The position numbers and the translations under genes were made by a program. A stretch of DNA of 64,000 bases from Myxococcales bacterium. Lineage in GTDB: Bacteria > Myxococcota_A > Polyangia > Polyangiales > Ga0077539. Numbering within the stretch: the stretch's first letter is position 1; every line of letters begins with the position of its first letter. The notes beneath the pieces are model-generated. The model searched no databases. It was given only the letters and a program-made list of their open reading frames with translations, and was not told where the DNA came from. Below, piece by piece: positions 9,720 to 18,221 of the stretch. The stretch is taken from positions 26,591 through 90,590 of the forward strand of contig JAAFIF010000028.1 in assembly GCA_013298625.1 (NCBI GenBank), given 5' to 3'.

Positions 9720-10748
9720 TCAGCCCTTGGCGGCCTTGGCTTCCATCTCGGCGACCTCGGTCGCGAAGTCCTTGACGGCGGCCTTCTCGACGCCCTCGCC
9801 CACTTCGAAGCGGACGACCTTGGCCACCTTGGCGCCCTTGGCGATGTTGGCGATGAACTGGGTCATGGTCTGCTTGCCCTCCTTGACGGAGTACTGCTCG
9901 AGCAGGACGGCCTCGCTCATCCACTTGTTGACCTTTCCCTCGATGATCTTGTCCTTGGCCTGCTGGGGGCGGCCTGCGAGGGACTTGGCCTTCTTGCCGA
10001 GCTCGGCGTGCTTGGCCTTCACGGCGTCGGTCACGTTCTCGGGCTCTTCTTGCATGCGCTTCTCCCACGAAGCGAGCTCGGCCGCGGCGTCGTCCTCTTC
10101 GGCCTTGATCTGCGCAGCGGCGATCTCTTTCTGCTTCGCGATGTCATCGGCGCTGACCTCGTCGCGGCGCAGGTAGCTCGACTTCTGCGAAGCAGCCTGG
10201 ATCGCCACTTCTTCGGCCACGAGCGCGAGGTCGCCCTCGCCCTCGACCGCGACGAGCACCGCGATCTTGGAGTTGAAGTGCACGTAGGTGCCGATCACGC
10301 CCGAGCTGGTCACCAGCTCGACGCGGCGAACGGCGTGCTTCTCGCCGCTCTTCGCGGTGAGCTCGTCGCCCATCTCTTTGATGGTCTTGCCGTCGACCGC
10401 GGCCGCTTCGAGCGACGCGAGGTCGGTCGCGCCGACCTTGAGCGCCGTCTCGACAGCGGCCTTGGCGAGGGCCTTGAAGCCGTCACCGTTGGCGACGAAG
10501 TCCGTCTGGCAGTTGACCTCGACGATGACGCCGGTCTTGCCGTCGGCGCTGATCGCGGTGAGCGCCGCGCCTTCGGTCGCGACGCGGCCGGCACGGTTGT
10601 CGACCTTGCCGCGGAGCTTGACCTGCAGGATCTCGAACGCCTTGTCGAGGTCGCCGTCCGCCTCGGTCAGGGCGCCCTTGCAATCACTCATCCCAGCGCC
10701 GCTTCGGTCGCGGAGCTGCTTCACCATCGCCGCAGTAATCGTGGCCAT
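9720..10748 (-). CDS. tsf: translation elongation factor Ts
   Basis: A 342-residue EF-Ts, the guanine nucleotide exchange factor that releases GDP from EF-Tu. The N-terminal UBA-like domain reads MATITAAMVKQLRDRSGAGM, followed by the hallmark CQTDFVAN (about residues 79-86), where the TDFV motif contacts EF-Tu. The C-terminal region carries EGKVNKWMSEAVLLEQ and the final DFATEVAEM helix. It is somewhat longer than the usual 280-300 residues, with an extra charged helical insert (about 200-250). It follows rpsB on the same strand after 176 nt, the classical rpsB-tsf order. Confidence 0.97.
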   Translation of the reverse strand: MATITAAMVKQLRDRSGAGMSDCKGALTEADGDLDKAFEILQVKLRGKVDNRAGRVATEGAALTAISADGKTGVIVEVNCQTDFVANGDGFKALAKAAVETALKVGATDLASLEAAAVDGKTIKEMGDELTAKSGEKHAVRRVELVTSSGVIGTYVHFNSKIAVLVAVEGEGDLALVAEEVAIQAASQKSSYLRRDEVSADDIAKQKEIAAAQIKAEEDDAAAELASWEKRMQEEPENVTDAVKAKHAELGKKAKSLAGRPQQAKDKIIEGKVNKWMSEAVLLEQYSVKEGKQTMTQFIANIAKGAKVAKVVRFEVGEGVEKAAVKDFATEVAEMEAKAAKG

Positions 10749-10788
10749 CTGCCATTCCTTCAGTGAACTGTCGTAGAACCTACACAGA

Positions 10789-10864
10789 GGTAGAGCGCTG
10801 TCCTGAGGGGTTCTCGCTGCCGCTCAGCGCGGCGGGCGAGGGCCCATCAGAACAGCGCTCTACC
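10789..10864 (-). repeat. large inverted repeat between rpsB and tsf
   Basis: Arms 10789-10806 and 10847-10864 pair at 17 of 18 positions (outer 13 bp perfect: GGTAGAGCGCTGT/ACAGCGCTCTACC). The 40-nt loop contains a smaller GC-rich hairpin. It lies in the rpsB-tsf intergenic RNA, where it could attenuate read-through, protect the rpsB message or be a processing site. No U-tract follows on either strand. Confidence 0.6.
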
Positions 10865-10924
10865 GAATAAACACGGTTTGCGCGCAGCGCTCGCGCGACG
10901 TGTGACCGCCGCACAAGCGGAGGA

Positions 10925-11917
10925 TCAGTTGCTGCCGCCGCCCGCCGAGTAGCCGCCGCCCGGAAGGGTCTCGCCCACCGGCTCGGGCGTGGCCGGACCA
11001 CCGCCGCCCGGTCCACGGCCGCCGCCACCGCCGCCCGGTCCACGGCCACCGCCGCCGCCCGGTCCACGGCCACCGCCGCCGCCACGACGATCGCCACCAC
11101 GGCCGCCACGGCGGTCGTCGCGACGGTCACGGTCGGCGCGGTCACGCTGCGCGGCCTCGCGCAGGGCGCGGTCGCTCGGGTCCTCGATGCCCGCGTCCTT
11201 GCGGCGCTGGTTGCCCTCGAGGCACGCGTCCGCGATGCGGGCGGTGATGAGCTTGATCGAGCGGATCGCGTCGTCGTTGCCCGGGATCGGGTACTCGATC
11301 TGATCCGGGTCGCAGTTGGTGTCCGTGATGGCCACCAGCGGGATGTTGAGCTTGCGGGCCTCGCGGATCGCGATGTCCTCGAGGGCCGGGTCGATCACGA
11401 ACACGGCGCCGGGGAGCGCGTGCATGTTCTTGATGCCGCCGATGTACGACTCGAGGCGCTCGCGCTCCTTCTCGAGGCCGAGCACTTCCTTCTTCGGGAG
11501 CGCTTCGTACGTGCCGTCTTCCTTCATGCGCTCGAGGCTGCGCAGGCGCTCGATGCCCTGGCGGATCGTGCGGAAGTTGGTCAGCGTCCCGCCGAGCCAG
11601 CGGTTGGTCACGAAGTGCTGTCCGCAGCGGGCGGCTTCTTCTTGCACGATGTCCTGCGCCTGACGCTTGGTGCCCACGAAGAGCACGTAGCCGCCCTTGG
11701 CCACCACATCGCTGATGAACTGGAAGGCGCGCGTGAAGAGCTTCGCCGTCTGGTCGAGGTCGATGATGTGGATGCCGTTGCGCGCGCCGTAGATGTACTG
11801 GCGCATCTTCGGGTTCCAGCGCTTGGTCTGGTGGCCGAAGTGCACGCCTGCTTCGAGCAGGGCGCGAACGGGGAGCGGGGGCTCGTTGGTGGACTGCATC
11901 ACGTCGTTCATCGTCAT
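10925..11917 (-). CDS. rpsB: 30S ribosomal protein S2 with Gly/Arg-rich C-terminal tail
   Basis: A 330-residue S2 protein of the small ribosomal subunit. Conserved motifs include [54 protein letters not shown] and [11 protein letters not shown]. After about residue 245 it carries an unusual tail: a charged [18 protein letters not shown] segment, then repeated GRGPGGGGG units and a final [11 protein letters not shown]. Typical bacterial S2 ends near residue 240-260. ATG 11915-11917 is chosen because GGAGAG lies 10 nt upstream; the second in-frame ATG (11909-11911) is an alternative. It is transcribed with tsf from a promoter near 12,140. Confidence 0.95.
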   Translation of the reverse strand: MTMNDVMQSTNEPPLPVRALLEAGVHFGHQTKRWNPKMRQYIYGARNGIHIIDLDQTAKLFTRAFQFISDVVAKGGYVLFVGTKRQAQDIVQEEAARCGQHFVTNRWLGGTLTNFRTIRQGIERLRSLERMKEDGTYEALPKKEVLGLEKERERLESYIGGIKNMHALPGAVFVIDPALEDIAIREARKLNIPLVAITDTNCDPDQIEYPIPGNDDAIRSIKLITARIADACLEGNQRRKDAGIEDPSDRALREAAQRDRADRDRRDDRRGGRGGDRRGGGGGRGPGGGGGRGPGGGGGGRGPGGGGPATPEPVGETLPGGGYSAGGGSN

Positions 11918-12125
11918 GGTCTGAGATCTCTCCAGCTGATGGGTTTTGTCGGACCCTCCCGAGCGCTTCGCCGTCGGACCTCTGCCGCTGCGCCTGCACC
12001 TCAGTCGAAGTGCGGGCTGATCGTCGAGGACCCACCGACGGCGTGCTTTCGCGTAGCGCTCGGTGTGTAATTTCTCTGTGGATTTGCTGCCAAACCCGCA
12101 AAGAACCCCTGTGAAAGGGGCGAGG
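11918..12125 (-). other. rpsB 5' leader region
   Basis: No gene is seen in this roughly 200-nt stretch. If the promoter at 12126-12154 is used, it is a long 5' leader beginning with a small CCCCT/AGGGG hairpin (12106-12120). Long rpsB leaders are known autoregulatory targets of S2 in other bacteria; I do not recognise a conserved structure here. Confidence 0.4.
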
Positions 12126-12154
12126 CTTATAGCGCCGCCGCGAAAAAAGGACAA
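12126..12154 (-). promoter_or_regulatory. sigma70-type promoter of rpsB-tsf
   Basis: On the minus strand TTGTCC (-35, 12149-12154) is followed after exactly 17 nt by TATAAG (-10, 12126-12131). The spacer contains a run of six T. It points toward rpsB, about 200 nt upstream of its start. Confidence 0.7.
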
Positions 12155-12222
12155 GCGCCCGCGGGACAGAGCCCGAGCCCGAGCCGGTTCGCGCACGTCC
12201 AATGCTAGGGTCGCGCGGCTCG

Positions 12223-12723
12223 ATGCCCCCTCGCGTGCTCGTCACCCGTGACCTCTCGCTGTTGCTCTCGGCCTGCGTCGCGCTCGTGCTCGACGCGCGG
12301 CTGCGGGCAGCAGACCCGTCGGCGGCGCTCTCGATCGTCGTGGGCGTGCTGGCGGGCGTCCTCGTCGCTGTCGCCGGCTTCATCACGCACGAGTGGGGGC
12401 ACCTGGCGGGGTCGCTGCTCACCAAGAGCGCCGTGCACTATCCGCAGACGGCCCTGTCGCCGCTGCTGTTTCACTTCGACACGAAGCGCAACAACCGCGC
12501 GCAGTTTCTGGCCATGTCGTGGGGCGGCTACCTCGCGACGGCCATCGCGACGGCGATCGTCGTGGCGATCGTGGACGCGCGAGCGTGGTCGGGGCGCGTC
12601 GCGCTGGTGCTCACGGTGGGCGGGATGATCGTGACGCTCGTGGCGGAGGTTCCGACGACGGTGCGCGTGCTGCTAGGGCGACCGCTGCCCGACGGGTTCG
12701 CGTTTCGGCCACCGCGGGCGTGA
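12223..12723 (+). CDS. integral membrane protein with HEWGH metalloprotease-like motif
   Basis: A 166-residue polytopic membrane protein with about four hydrophobic segments. The second is followed by [12 protein letters not shown] (about residues 47-58), an HExxH zinc signature. This fits an M50-like or other membrane metallohydrolase fold, but I see no confident NPxG or second M50 motif. ATG 12223 is chosen because a TAGGGT -10-like box (12206-12211) lies 11 nt upstream and would put the earlier in-frame ATG 12202 before the transcript. It is divergent from rpsB and convergent with the next gene. Catalytic activity is uncertain. Confidence 0.6.
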   Translation: MPPRVLVTRDLSLLLSACVALVLDARLRAADPSAALSIVVGVLAGVLVAVAGFITHEWGHLAGSLLTKSAVHYPQTALSPLLFHFDTKRNNRAQFLAMSWGGYLATAIATAIVVAIVDARAWSGRVALVLTVGGMIVTLVAEVPTTVRVLLGRPLPDGFAFRPPRA

Positions 12724-12740
12724 CCAGGGGCGCGCTGCTC

Positions 12741-14711
12741 TCACTCCCGCGGATCGTGCGTCGCAGAGGGCTCTTTCGGCGTGATCGCGAAGCGAAGGAC
12801 GAGGCCGCGGCGCGTTCCGATCGCGCCCCAGCGGGCGTTGGGCGCGATCGCGAGGGCCGTCACTTGATCGAGCGACGCAAAAGCCTCGCGCTCGGCGAGC
12901 CAGAGCCCTTTGCTCCGACGACGCTCTCGATGCGTGTCGGGCAGCGCGACGTCGGAGCACCGGTGCACGGTCGCGCAGAGCATCCTGCGCTCGGGCTGCG
13001 CTTCGAAGTGCGGCAGCGCAGGCGCGGACGGACGCAAGACGCCGAGCTCGAGCGCGATCTGCGGAACGAGCTCTGCCAACCCCGAGACCTCCGCGGCGAT
13101 CACGCTGCCATCGCCTGCCCCGATCGGCGACATCCCCCACGCGACCGCGCACCGCACGACCGCCTCGCCCTCGCGCCGATACAGCTCGAGCCCGCGCTCC
13201 GAGCGGCGCTCGATGACCTGGTCCGGATGCATGCGCAGCTCGAACGAAGGCGAACGCCACCGCTCGTCCCCCGAACGATCGGTCGCTTCCGCCAGCGCGC
13301 CGCTCGCGACCTTCTTCACGAGCTCTCCCGCGCGCTCGTAGACGATCAGCGTCGGCGTGGCGAGCGACTCGACCACGAGCACCCCCGCGCGCTCGTCGAA
13401 CGCCACCGCCGCCGCGCGCTCGACGTCGACCGACCATCGCTCGATCGGCTCGCCGTCAGCCCACGCGAGCGCCGCGACCTGTGACGAGCTCGCGTTCGAG
13501 CGCTGCACGAGCAGCGTGCTCTGGCCGTCGATCCAGCGGAGCACGCGGCTCGACGAGGCGCGGTCACCGGGCCACGCGGCGCTGGTGCATTGGCGATCGA
13601 GGGACTCGTTCCACCAGCAAAAGAGGCCAGAGTCGTCTTGCGCGCACACCGAGCCTCGATCGCTCACCATGATCGTGGCGATCGCCGTCATCGCCGCGCG
13701 CTGTCGATCGTCGACCGAGCCCGTCGAGCGCGCGATCGTCTCGAAGCGCCCGTCGCGCACGAACACGAGGCGCTGCTTCGCGACCGCGACCAGCGCGCTC
13801 GCCCCCATGGAGACCGTGCTGCGCAGCCCCGTGCGCGGGTCGAACAGCGTATACGGCTGGCTCTTGCGCCCAGCCATCAGCACGCCGGCATCGTCGGCGC
13901 TCACCACGTAGCCGGCTCGCGGGCACACCACCGGGAGCAGCGCCTCGACGTCCACGACGACGGGGACGTCTCGCTTCGGCCCGCGCGACACCAGCACGCG
14001 CGTCGCGCCGAGCGCGCGCAGCGCAGGGCGCGGTTCCCTTTCGTCGATCACCGGCTCCGAGCGCCGTCGCTCGCCCGTGAGAACGTCCTCGAAGAGCACG
14101 TGACGACCGTCGATCCGAGCGCGCAGCGTCTTGCTGAGCGCGCACCGATCGGGCCCCGGATCGAACGCGTCGAGCAGCAGCGCGTCGGCCGAGCGGGCTC
14201 CGGTCACTTCGAACACGACCGCGTCGCGAGCGCCGTTGGCGAGCTGCACACGAAATGCGCTGTGGTCCGCGAGCCGCTCGACGAGCGGCCGATCCTGCGA
14301 GCGCGCGAGCTGCGCGGACCACAGCTCGAACGCGCGGCGCGTACCGGTATCGAAGTGCGCGACGCGGACCGCGTGCCAGCGGTGCTTGGGCCGCGCTTCG
14401 TTGCGGGTCATCGCGACGAGCACGATCACCGGCGCGGCGCCCTGCGGGGCGAGCAGCGTGGCGAAGCACTCGTACACGCGCTCGTCCACGGCGAGCGAGA
14501 GCCCGCCGTCGAACCGGATCGATCGCTGCTCGAACGAGCGCAGATCCGTCTCGACCACATCGAGGCCGCCGCGCCGCGAGGCGATCGCGCGCTCGGGGGC
14601 AAAGGACCACGCGCGGGCCCCCTCCGGATCGGCCACGTGCGCGGTGAACCGGGCGGGCAACCCGTGCGCGACCGTGAGCTGCGCGTGTGCCGTGCGCATT
14701 GCAACGTTCAT
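12741..14711 (-). CDS. hypothetical protein, possible beta-propeller
   Basis: A 656-residue protein with no recognised family. It has repeated hydrophobic beta-strand blocks such as GVLVVESLATPTLIVYE, VVCPRAGYVVSADDAGVLM and QVTALAIAPNARWGAIGT. The last is like a WD40 blade, so a propeller fold is plausible. No signal peptide or transmembrane segment is evident at the N-terminus (MNVAMRTAHAQLTVAHG), suggesting a cytoplasmic location. The start is supported by a GATACT -10-like box 9 nt upstream (14721-14726) and the absence of a Shine-Dalgarno. It faces the HEWGH membrane protein with 17 bp between the stops. Confidence 0.6.
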   Translation of the reverse strand: MNVAMRTAHAQLTVAHGLPARFTAHVADPEGARAWSFAPERAIASRRGGLDVVETDLRSFEQRSIRFDGGLSLAVDERVYECFATLLAPQGAAPVIVLVAMTRNEARPKHRWHAVRVAHFDTGTRRAFELWSAQLARSQDRPLVERLADHSAFRVQLANGARDAVVFEVTGARSADALLLDAFDPGPDRCALSKTLRARIDGRHVLFEDVLTGERRRSEPVIDEREPRPALRALGATRVLVSRGPKRDVPVVVDVEALLPVVCPRAGYVVSADDAGVLMAGRKSQPYTLFDPRTGLRSTVSMGASALVAVAKQRLVFVRDGRFETIARSTGSVDDRQRAAMTAIATIMVSDRGSVCAQDDSGLFCWWNESLDRQCTSAAWPGDRASSSRVLRWIDGQSTLLVQRSNASSSQVAALAWADGEPIERWSVDVERAAAVAFDERAGVLVVESLATPTLIVYERAGELVKKVASGALAEATDRSGDERWRSPSFELRMHPDQVIERRSERGLELYRREGEAVVRCAVAWGMSPIGAGDGSVIAAEVSGLAELVPQIALELGVLRPSAPALPHFEAQPERRMLCATVHRCSDVALPDTHRERRRSKGLWLAEREAFASLDQVTALAIAPNARWGAIGTRRGLVLRFAITPKEPSATHDPRE

Positions 14712-14814
14712 CGCGAGACCAGTATCGCACGGCCGCCGGCGAGCTTCTGGTTCATCGCGGTTTCTTGCAGACGCCGCGCGCGGCTAGCGTAGGGTGAGCG
14801 AGAGCGCGACACCG

Positions 14815-15930
14815 ATGGTCGATCCGTCGAAAGAGCTGGCGACCGCAGACGCGGCTCCGGCGTGGCAGCTTCGATCGTCGCGCGCCCTCAGCGTGCTTCT
14901 CGCGCGTTGTCCCGCGTGCGGCGCGGGGCTGCTCGGCGCGGACACGCGATGCCTGCGGTGCGGACACGAGTGTGATCGCGCTCGATGGCAGCGCATCGAC
15001 GAGCGGCCGCGATCGCGCGTGGTGGGGCCGTCGACCGTTCGCGGGGTGGCGACGGTGGTCGCGCTGGGGGCGGTGGTCGCGGCGGCGGCGTTTCGAACCG
15101 GCGTCTCGACGGGGTCTTTGCTTTCGTGCGTCGGAGCGTTCGCCGCCGCGGCGACCGCGCCGTTGCTGTTGGTCGGCGCGAAGTTCGCTGCGCGTCGGAT
15201 GACCCGACGGCGATGGTGCTACGAGGCCCCAGACGGCGTCCTGTGCATCGCGAGCGGAACGGTCTGGGCCGTCGAGCGAACCGAGCACGAGCGCAGGACG
15301 AGCAGCGCCGAGCGCCCCACGCCCGACGCCGTCGCAGATCTGCACGAAGGTCACGCGAGCGCGCTCGTCGAGCGACCAGAGATCGTCGCGCGCATGCCTG
15401 TCTCTGCTGGCGCGGCGCTCCGTGGAGAGGGCCGCGATCGGGCCGAAGCGGCGGTGGCGCTCGCGATCGCGATCGCGCGCATGCAGCGCGAAGGCAGCGT
15501 TCGACTGCTGCGTTCGACGGTGGCGCGCACGATCGTCGAGCGCGGGGAGCGCACCGAGACCGAGCGCGTCGAGTTCTCGCTCGCCGCGCTCTCGCGGCCC
15601 GAGTCGACGACGCTCGGAGAGTGGCTCTACGACGGGCTGCCGAAGCCTGACGCCGACCGAGCCGACGGGGGCTATCGGGACTCGTCGCGAGAGCGTGCTG
15701 CAGATCGACCAGAGAAAACGCTCGATTTGCAGCGGCTCGTGCGCTTGAGGTTCGAGCGCGAGGGCGGCGCTGGGAGCGCGATCGACCTCGTTCGATTCGT
15801 TCGTCGATTCGTGAACACGACGGGGGGCTGGCGCTCCACCGCGCCTGCGCTGTCGATCGAAGCGCAACAGTGGCTGGCCGAGCTCGCAGCGAGCCTGTGG
15901 ATGGCGCTGCGAGACGCTGGCAGAGCGTGA
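14815..15930 (+). CDS. membrane protein with N-terminal zinc ribbon
   Basis: A 371-residue protein of unknown function. Near the N-terminus CPACGAGLLGADTRCLRCGH is a CxxC-CxxC zinc ribbon (about residues 32-51). Two adjacent hydrophobic segments follow (about 75-120), then a soluble helical/charged region of 250 residues. A GTG at 14794 is an alternative start, but it lies only 3 nt after a TAGCGT -10-like box (14785-14790), so ATG 14815 is preferred. The gene stands alone and is divergent from the 656-residue protein. Confidence 0.6.
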   Translation: MVDPSKELATADAAPAWQLRSSRALSVLLARCPACGAGLLGADTRCLRCGHECDRARWQRIDERPRSRVVGPSTVRGVATVVALGAVVAAAAFRTGVSTGSLLSCVGAFAAAATAPLLLVGAKFAARRMTRRRWCYEAPDGVLCIASGTVWAVERTEHERRTSSAERPTPDAVADLHEGHASALVERPEIVARMPVSAGAALRGEGRDRAEAAVALAIAIARMQREGSVRLLRSTVARTIVERGERTETERVEFSLAALSRPESTTLGEWLYDGLPKPDADRADGGYRDSSRERAADRPEKTLDLQRLVRLRFEREGGAGSAIDLVRFVRRFVNTTGGWRSTAPALSIEAQQWLAELAASLWMALRDAGRA

Positions 15931-16113
15931 GCCAGACAGCGTCGCGCGGGGAGCCTTCGCGTCGAGTTAGCCACCTGCGCAGCGGCAGACGCGAACGGGG
16001 GATCGACCTCGACGTCCGTCGCCGCTACGATCGGAGCACTTTACGGAGCGTCGCCGCCACGCACAGAACGCTGGGCGCCGAGCGGTGACGGCCCACCACG
16101 GGGAGGTTGTTCG

Positions 16114-17580
16114 ATGATCGCACAGGGGCGCTCTGTTCTCTTGGCCGTATCGATGGCGATGGTTGGCGCAGGATGCGTCGCGGACGACCCCACCATCGCT
16201 CCGATCGCCGACGAACGGCTGCTGCGCGGGCGATGGATCGTCCTGCACGCGGATCGAAGCGCCCCCGTCTGCGAAGCGTCCATCGAGAGCGCTGACGACT
16301 TCATCGAGCGGACGTCGGAGTGGCTCGGCGTCGAGCCGCGCGCCATCGACTACTACCTCTACAGCACGACTCCGTTCTCGTGCTCGTTCTCTGCGGGTGG
16401 CAACGAGACATCGAGCGGCGCCGCGGCGTGCGCGCTCCGATCGCGACGCGCGGTGATGAGCAGACAGTGGTTTCACCAGCACGAAGTCGCGCACGTGATC
16501 GCGCAAGGGTGGGGGACCGACGCCCCTGCGCTGCTCGAAGAGGGGCTCGCCACGCTGCTCGCGTACGAGCACGTCCACCGCGCCGTGCCGACGGTGGACC
16601 GCGCTGCGCGCCTCGAAGACTACTTGGACTCCTGGCATTTCGTCGCGCAGCCCGCCGCGCAGCGCATGGCTCTCTACGACGCGAGCGCGGCGTTCTTGCG
16701 GTTCGTCGTCGATCGCTTCGGCGTCGCGGCGCTGCGGCGCTGGTACGAATCGGTGGACAACCTCTCTCCGCCGTCGGACACACGAAATCAATTCGTCCGG
16801 GCCACGGGGCTCTCGTTCGAGGACGCGCTGCGGCAGTGGCGCCAGGAGCCAGCGACGCGCGAGGATCAGAAGCACCCGCGGCTGATCGAGTGCAGCCGCG
16901 CTCGGTCCGTGACGGCGCTCGCCGACGCGCGCTTCGACGGGGCGCTGGCGTGTCGCGGCTACGGTTTGAACGCGACGCCCGAGCAGCGCGACGAGACCAT
17001 CGAGCTCAGCGCCGCGGGCTGGCATTCGGTCGAACTCGAGGCCAACAGCGGGCTGACCGCGCTGCTCGACCCGTGCGCGCGCGCGTCGGACCCTTGGACC
17101 TTTCGCACCGCGGGCGACACCACACGCGGCTTCGTGTGGCTCGATGCGGGGCGACATCAGCTCAGCCTGTCGCGCGAGCGCGCGACGGAGCGCGTTCGCT
17201 GGGCGATCACCCCGGTCGAGATGCCCGCGGACCGCTGCGGGCTCGTCCCTCAGCTGCGCCTCGAACGCAGCGGAGCGCTCGCCCCCGTGTCCTCGGACGC
17301 CGCGCACTGGCCGGTGCTCAGCGACGCGCTCCCAGGCCAACGCGCGCTCGCGCTCGGCGTCGTCGGAGCCAGCAGCGGAGTCACCTATGCGCAGCTCGTC
17401 GAAGCCCCGCCCGACGCTACGATTTCGCTCTGCACGCAGACCTGCAGGGGCTTCGAGGCTTGCTCGGAGCTGCGCGCGGAGCAGCCGCTGCCGTTCGCGA
17501 CGAGCAGCCTTGCGAACACAAAAATCGAGCTTCGATCGACGCGCCCATCGGGACGCGTGACGGTGGTCTTTCGCTCGTGA
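16114..17580 (+). CDS. lipoprotein with gluzincin-like metalloprotease motif
   Basis: A 488-residue lipoprotein: signal peptide with lipobox (GAGC, about residue 20). QHEVAHVIAQGWG (about residues 127-140) carries an HExxH zinc site, and the following LLEEGLATLLA has the downstream Glu expected of a gluzincin (peptidase MA-like). The C-terminal 230 residues are beta-rich and resemble PPC-like domains (GYGLNATPEQRDETIEL). The start is supported by GGGGAGG 8 nt upstream. A zinc peptidase anchored in the envelope is plausible; substrate unknown. Confidence 0.65.
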   Translation: MIAQGRSVLLAVSMAMVGAGCVADDPTIAPIADERLLRGRWIVLHADRSAPVCEASIESADDFIERTSEWLGVEPRAIDYYLYSTTPFSCSFSAGGNETSSGAAACALRSRRAVMSRQWFHQHEVAHVIAQGWGTDAPALLEEGLATLLAYEHVHRAVPTVDRAARLEDYLDSWHFVAQPAAQRMALYDASAAFLRFVVDRFGVAALRRWYESVDNLSPPSDTRNQFVRATGLSFEDALRQWRQEPATREDQKHPRLIECSRARSVTALADARFDGALACRGYGLNATPEQRDETIELSAAGWHSVELEANSGLTALLDPCARASDPWTFRTAGDTTRGFVWLDAGRHQLSLSRERATERVRWAITPVEMPADRCGLVPQLRLERSGALAPVSSDAAHWPVLSDALPGQRALALGVVGASSGVTYAQLVEAPPDATISLCTQTCRGFEACSELRAEQPLPFATSSLANTKIELRSTRPSGRVTVVFRS

Positions 17581-17643
17581 GCTCGAAGCGCGTCGATCGA
17601 AGCTCTACGCCGAGCGCAGAGAGCGACGTTGGCCCGCTCGCGA

Positions 17644-18192
17644 TCAGCGCTTCCACTCGAGGGCGCTGTCGCAGCGGACCGCGCTCCAACGGGTGATCCG
17701 TGCGCGCACGTCGCGGCCGCCGGCGAGCTCGATGATCCCGCACACGCGACCGTTGACCGCGTGCCACATCGCCTCGGTGTACCCAGAGACGCCGCGGATC
17801 GTCACGGTCGCCGCCACATCACTGTGATCCGCGAACTCGACGGTCCCCGCCGAGTTGTACCGAAGCCACGCTCGACTCAGCGTCGTCCACAGCAGGTCCC
17901 AGGTGAACAGCGGCAAGAACACCCGATACACGCCGTTGAAATCGTCGATCGCAGCGCGCCGGCCCACCCGCCGGTTGGCGTCGAGCGACCCGTGCCCCAG
18001 CGCGACGCGAACCGCTTCGTGCAGCGCCGCTTGCTCGGCCACCGGGTGCCACGAGGCGCTCAAGATCGCGCCGCGCATCGACTCTCGCAGCTCGGGCGCG
18101 AGCGCGTCGATCACCCGCGCTGCGCTGCCGGCGCCGAACTCTTCGTCGCACGCGATGAGGACGGAGCGAAGCGCGGTTCCTCGAACCTCCAT
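17644..18192 (-). CDS. TIGR02265/DUF2378 family protein
   Basis: A 182-residue protein matching the myxobacterial TIGR02265 (DUF2378) family in length and layout. An N-terminal MEVRGTALRSVLIACDEEFG is followed by AILSASWHPVAEQAALHEAV and, near the middle, DDFNGVYRVFLPLFTWDLL, ending with a conserved beta-rich section (GYTEAMWHAVNGRVCGIIEL). No function is established for the family. ATG 18190-18192 begins just after an AT-richer region (18193-18221), which may hold its promoter. The downstream end faces the lipoprotein gene. Confidence 0.75.
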   Translation of the reverse strand: MEVRGTALRSVLIACDEEFGAGSAARVIDALAPELRESMRGAILSASWHPVAEQAALHEAVRVALGHGSLDANRRVGRRAAIDDFNGVYRVFLPLFTWDLLWTTLSRAWLRYNSAGTVEFADHSDVAATVTIRGVSGYTEAMWHAVNGRVCGIIELAGGRDVRARITRWSAVRCDSALEWKR

Positions 18193-18221
18193 GACTTTAG
18201 TAGATACACCAATACCGTGGT

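Noticed and set aside
7504..10176. Very long plus-strand open frame (890 codons) opposite glgX, the outer-membrane protein and tsf
   Set aside because: It is antisense to three well-supported genes; long shadow frames are expected at this GC content. The translation is Arg/Ala/Val-rich without any family pattern.
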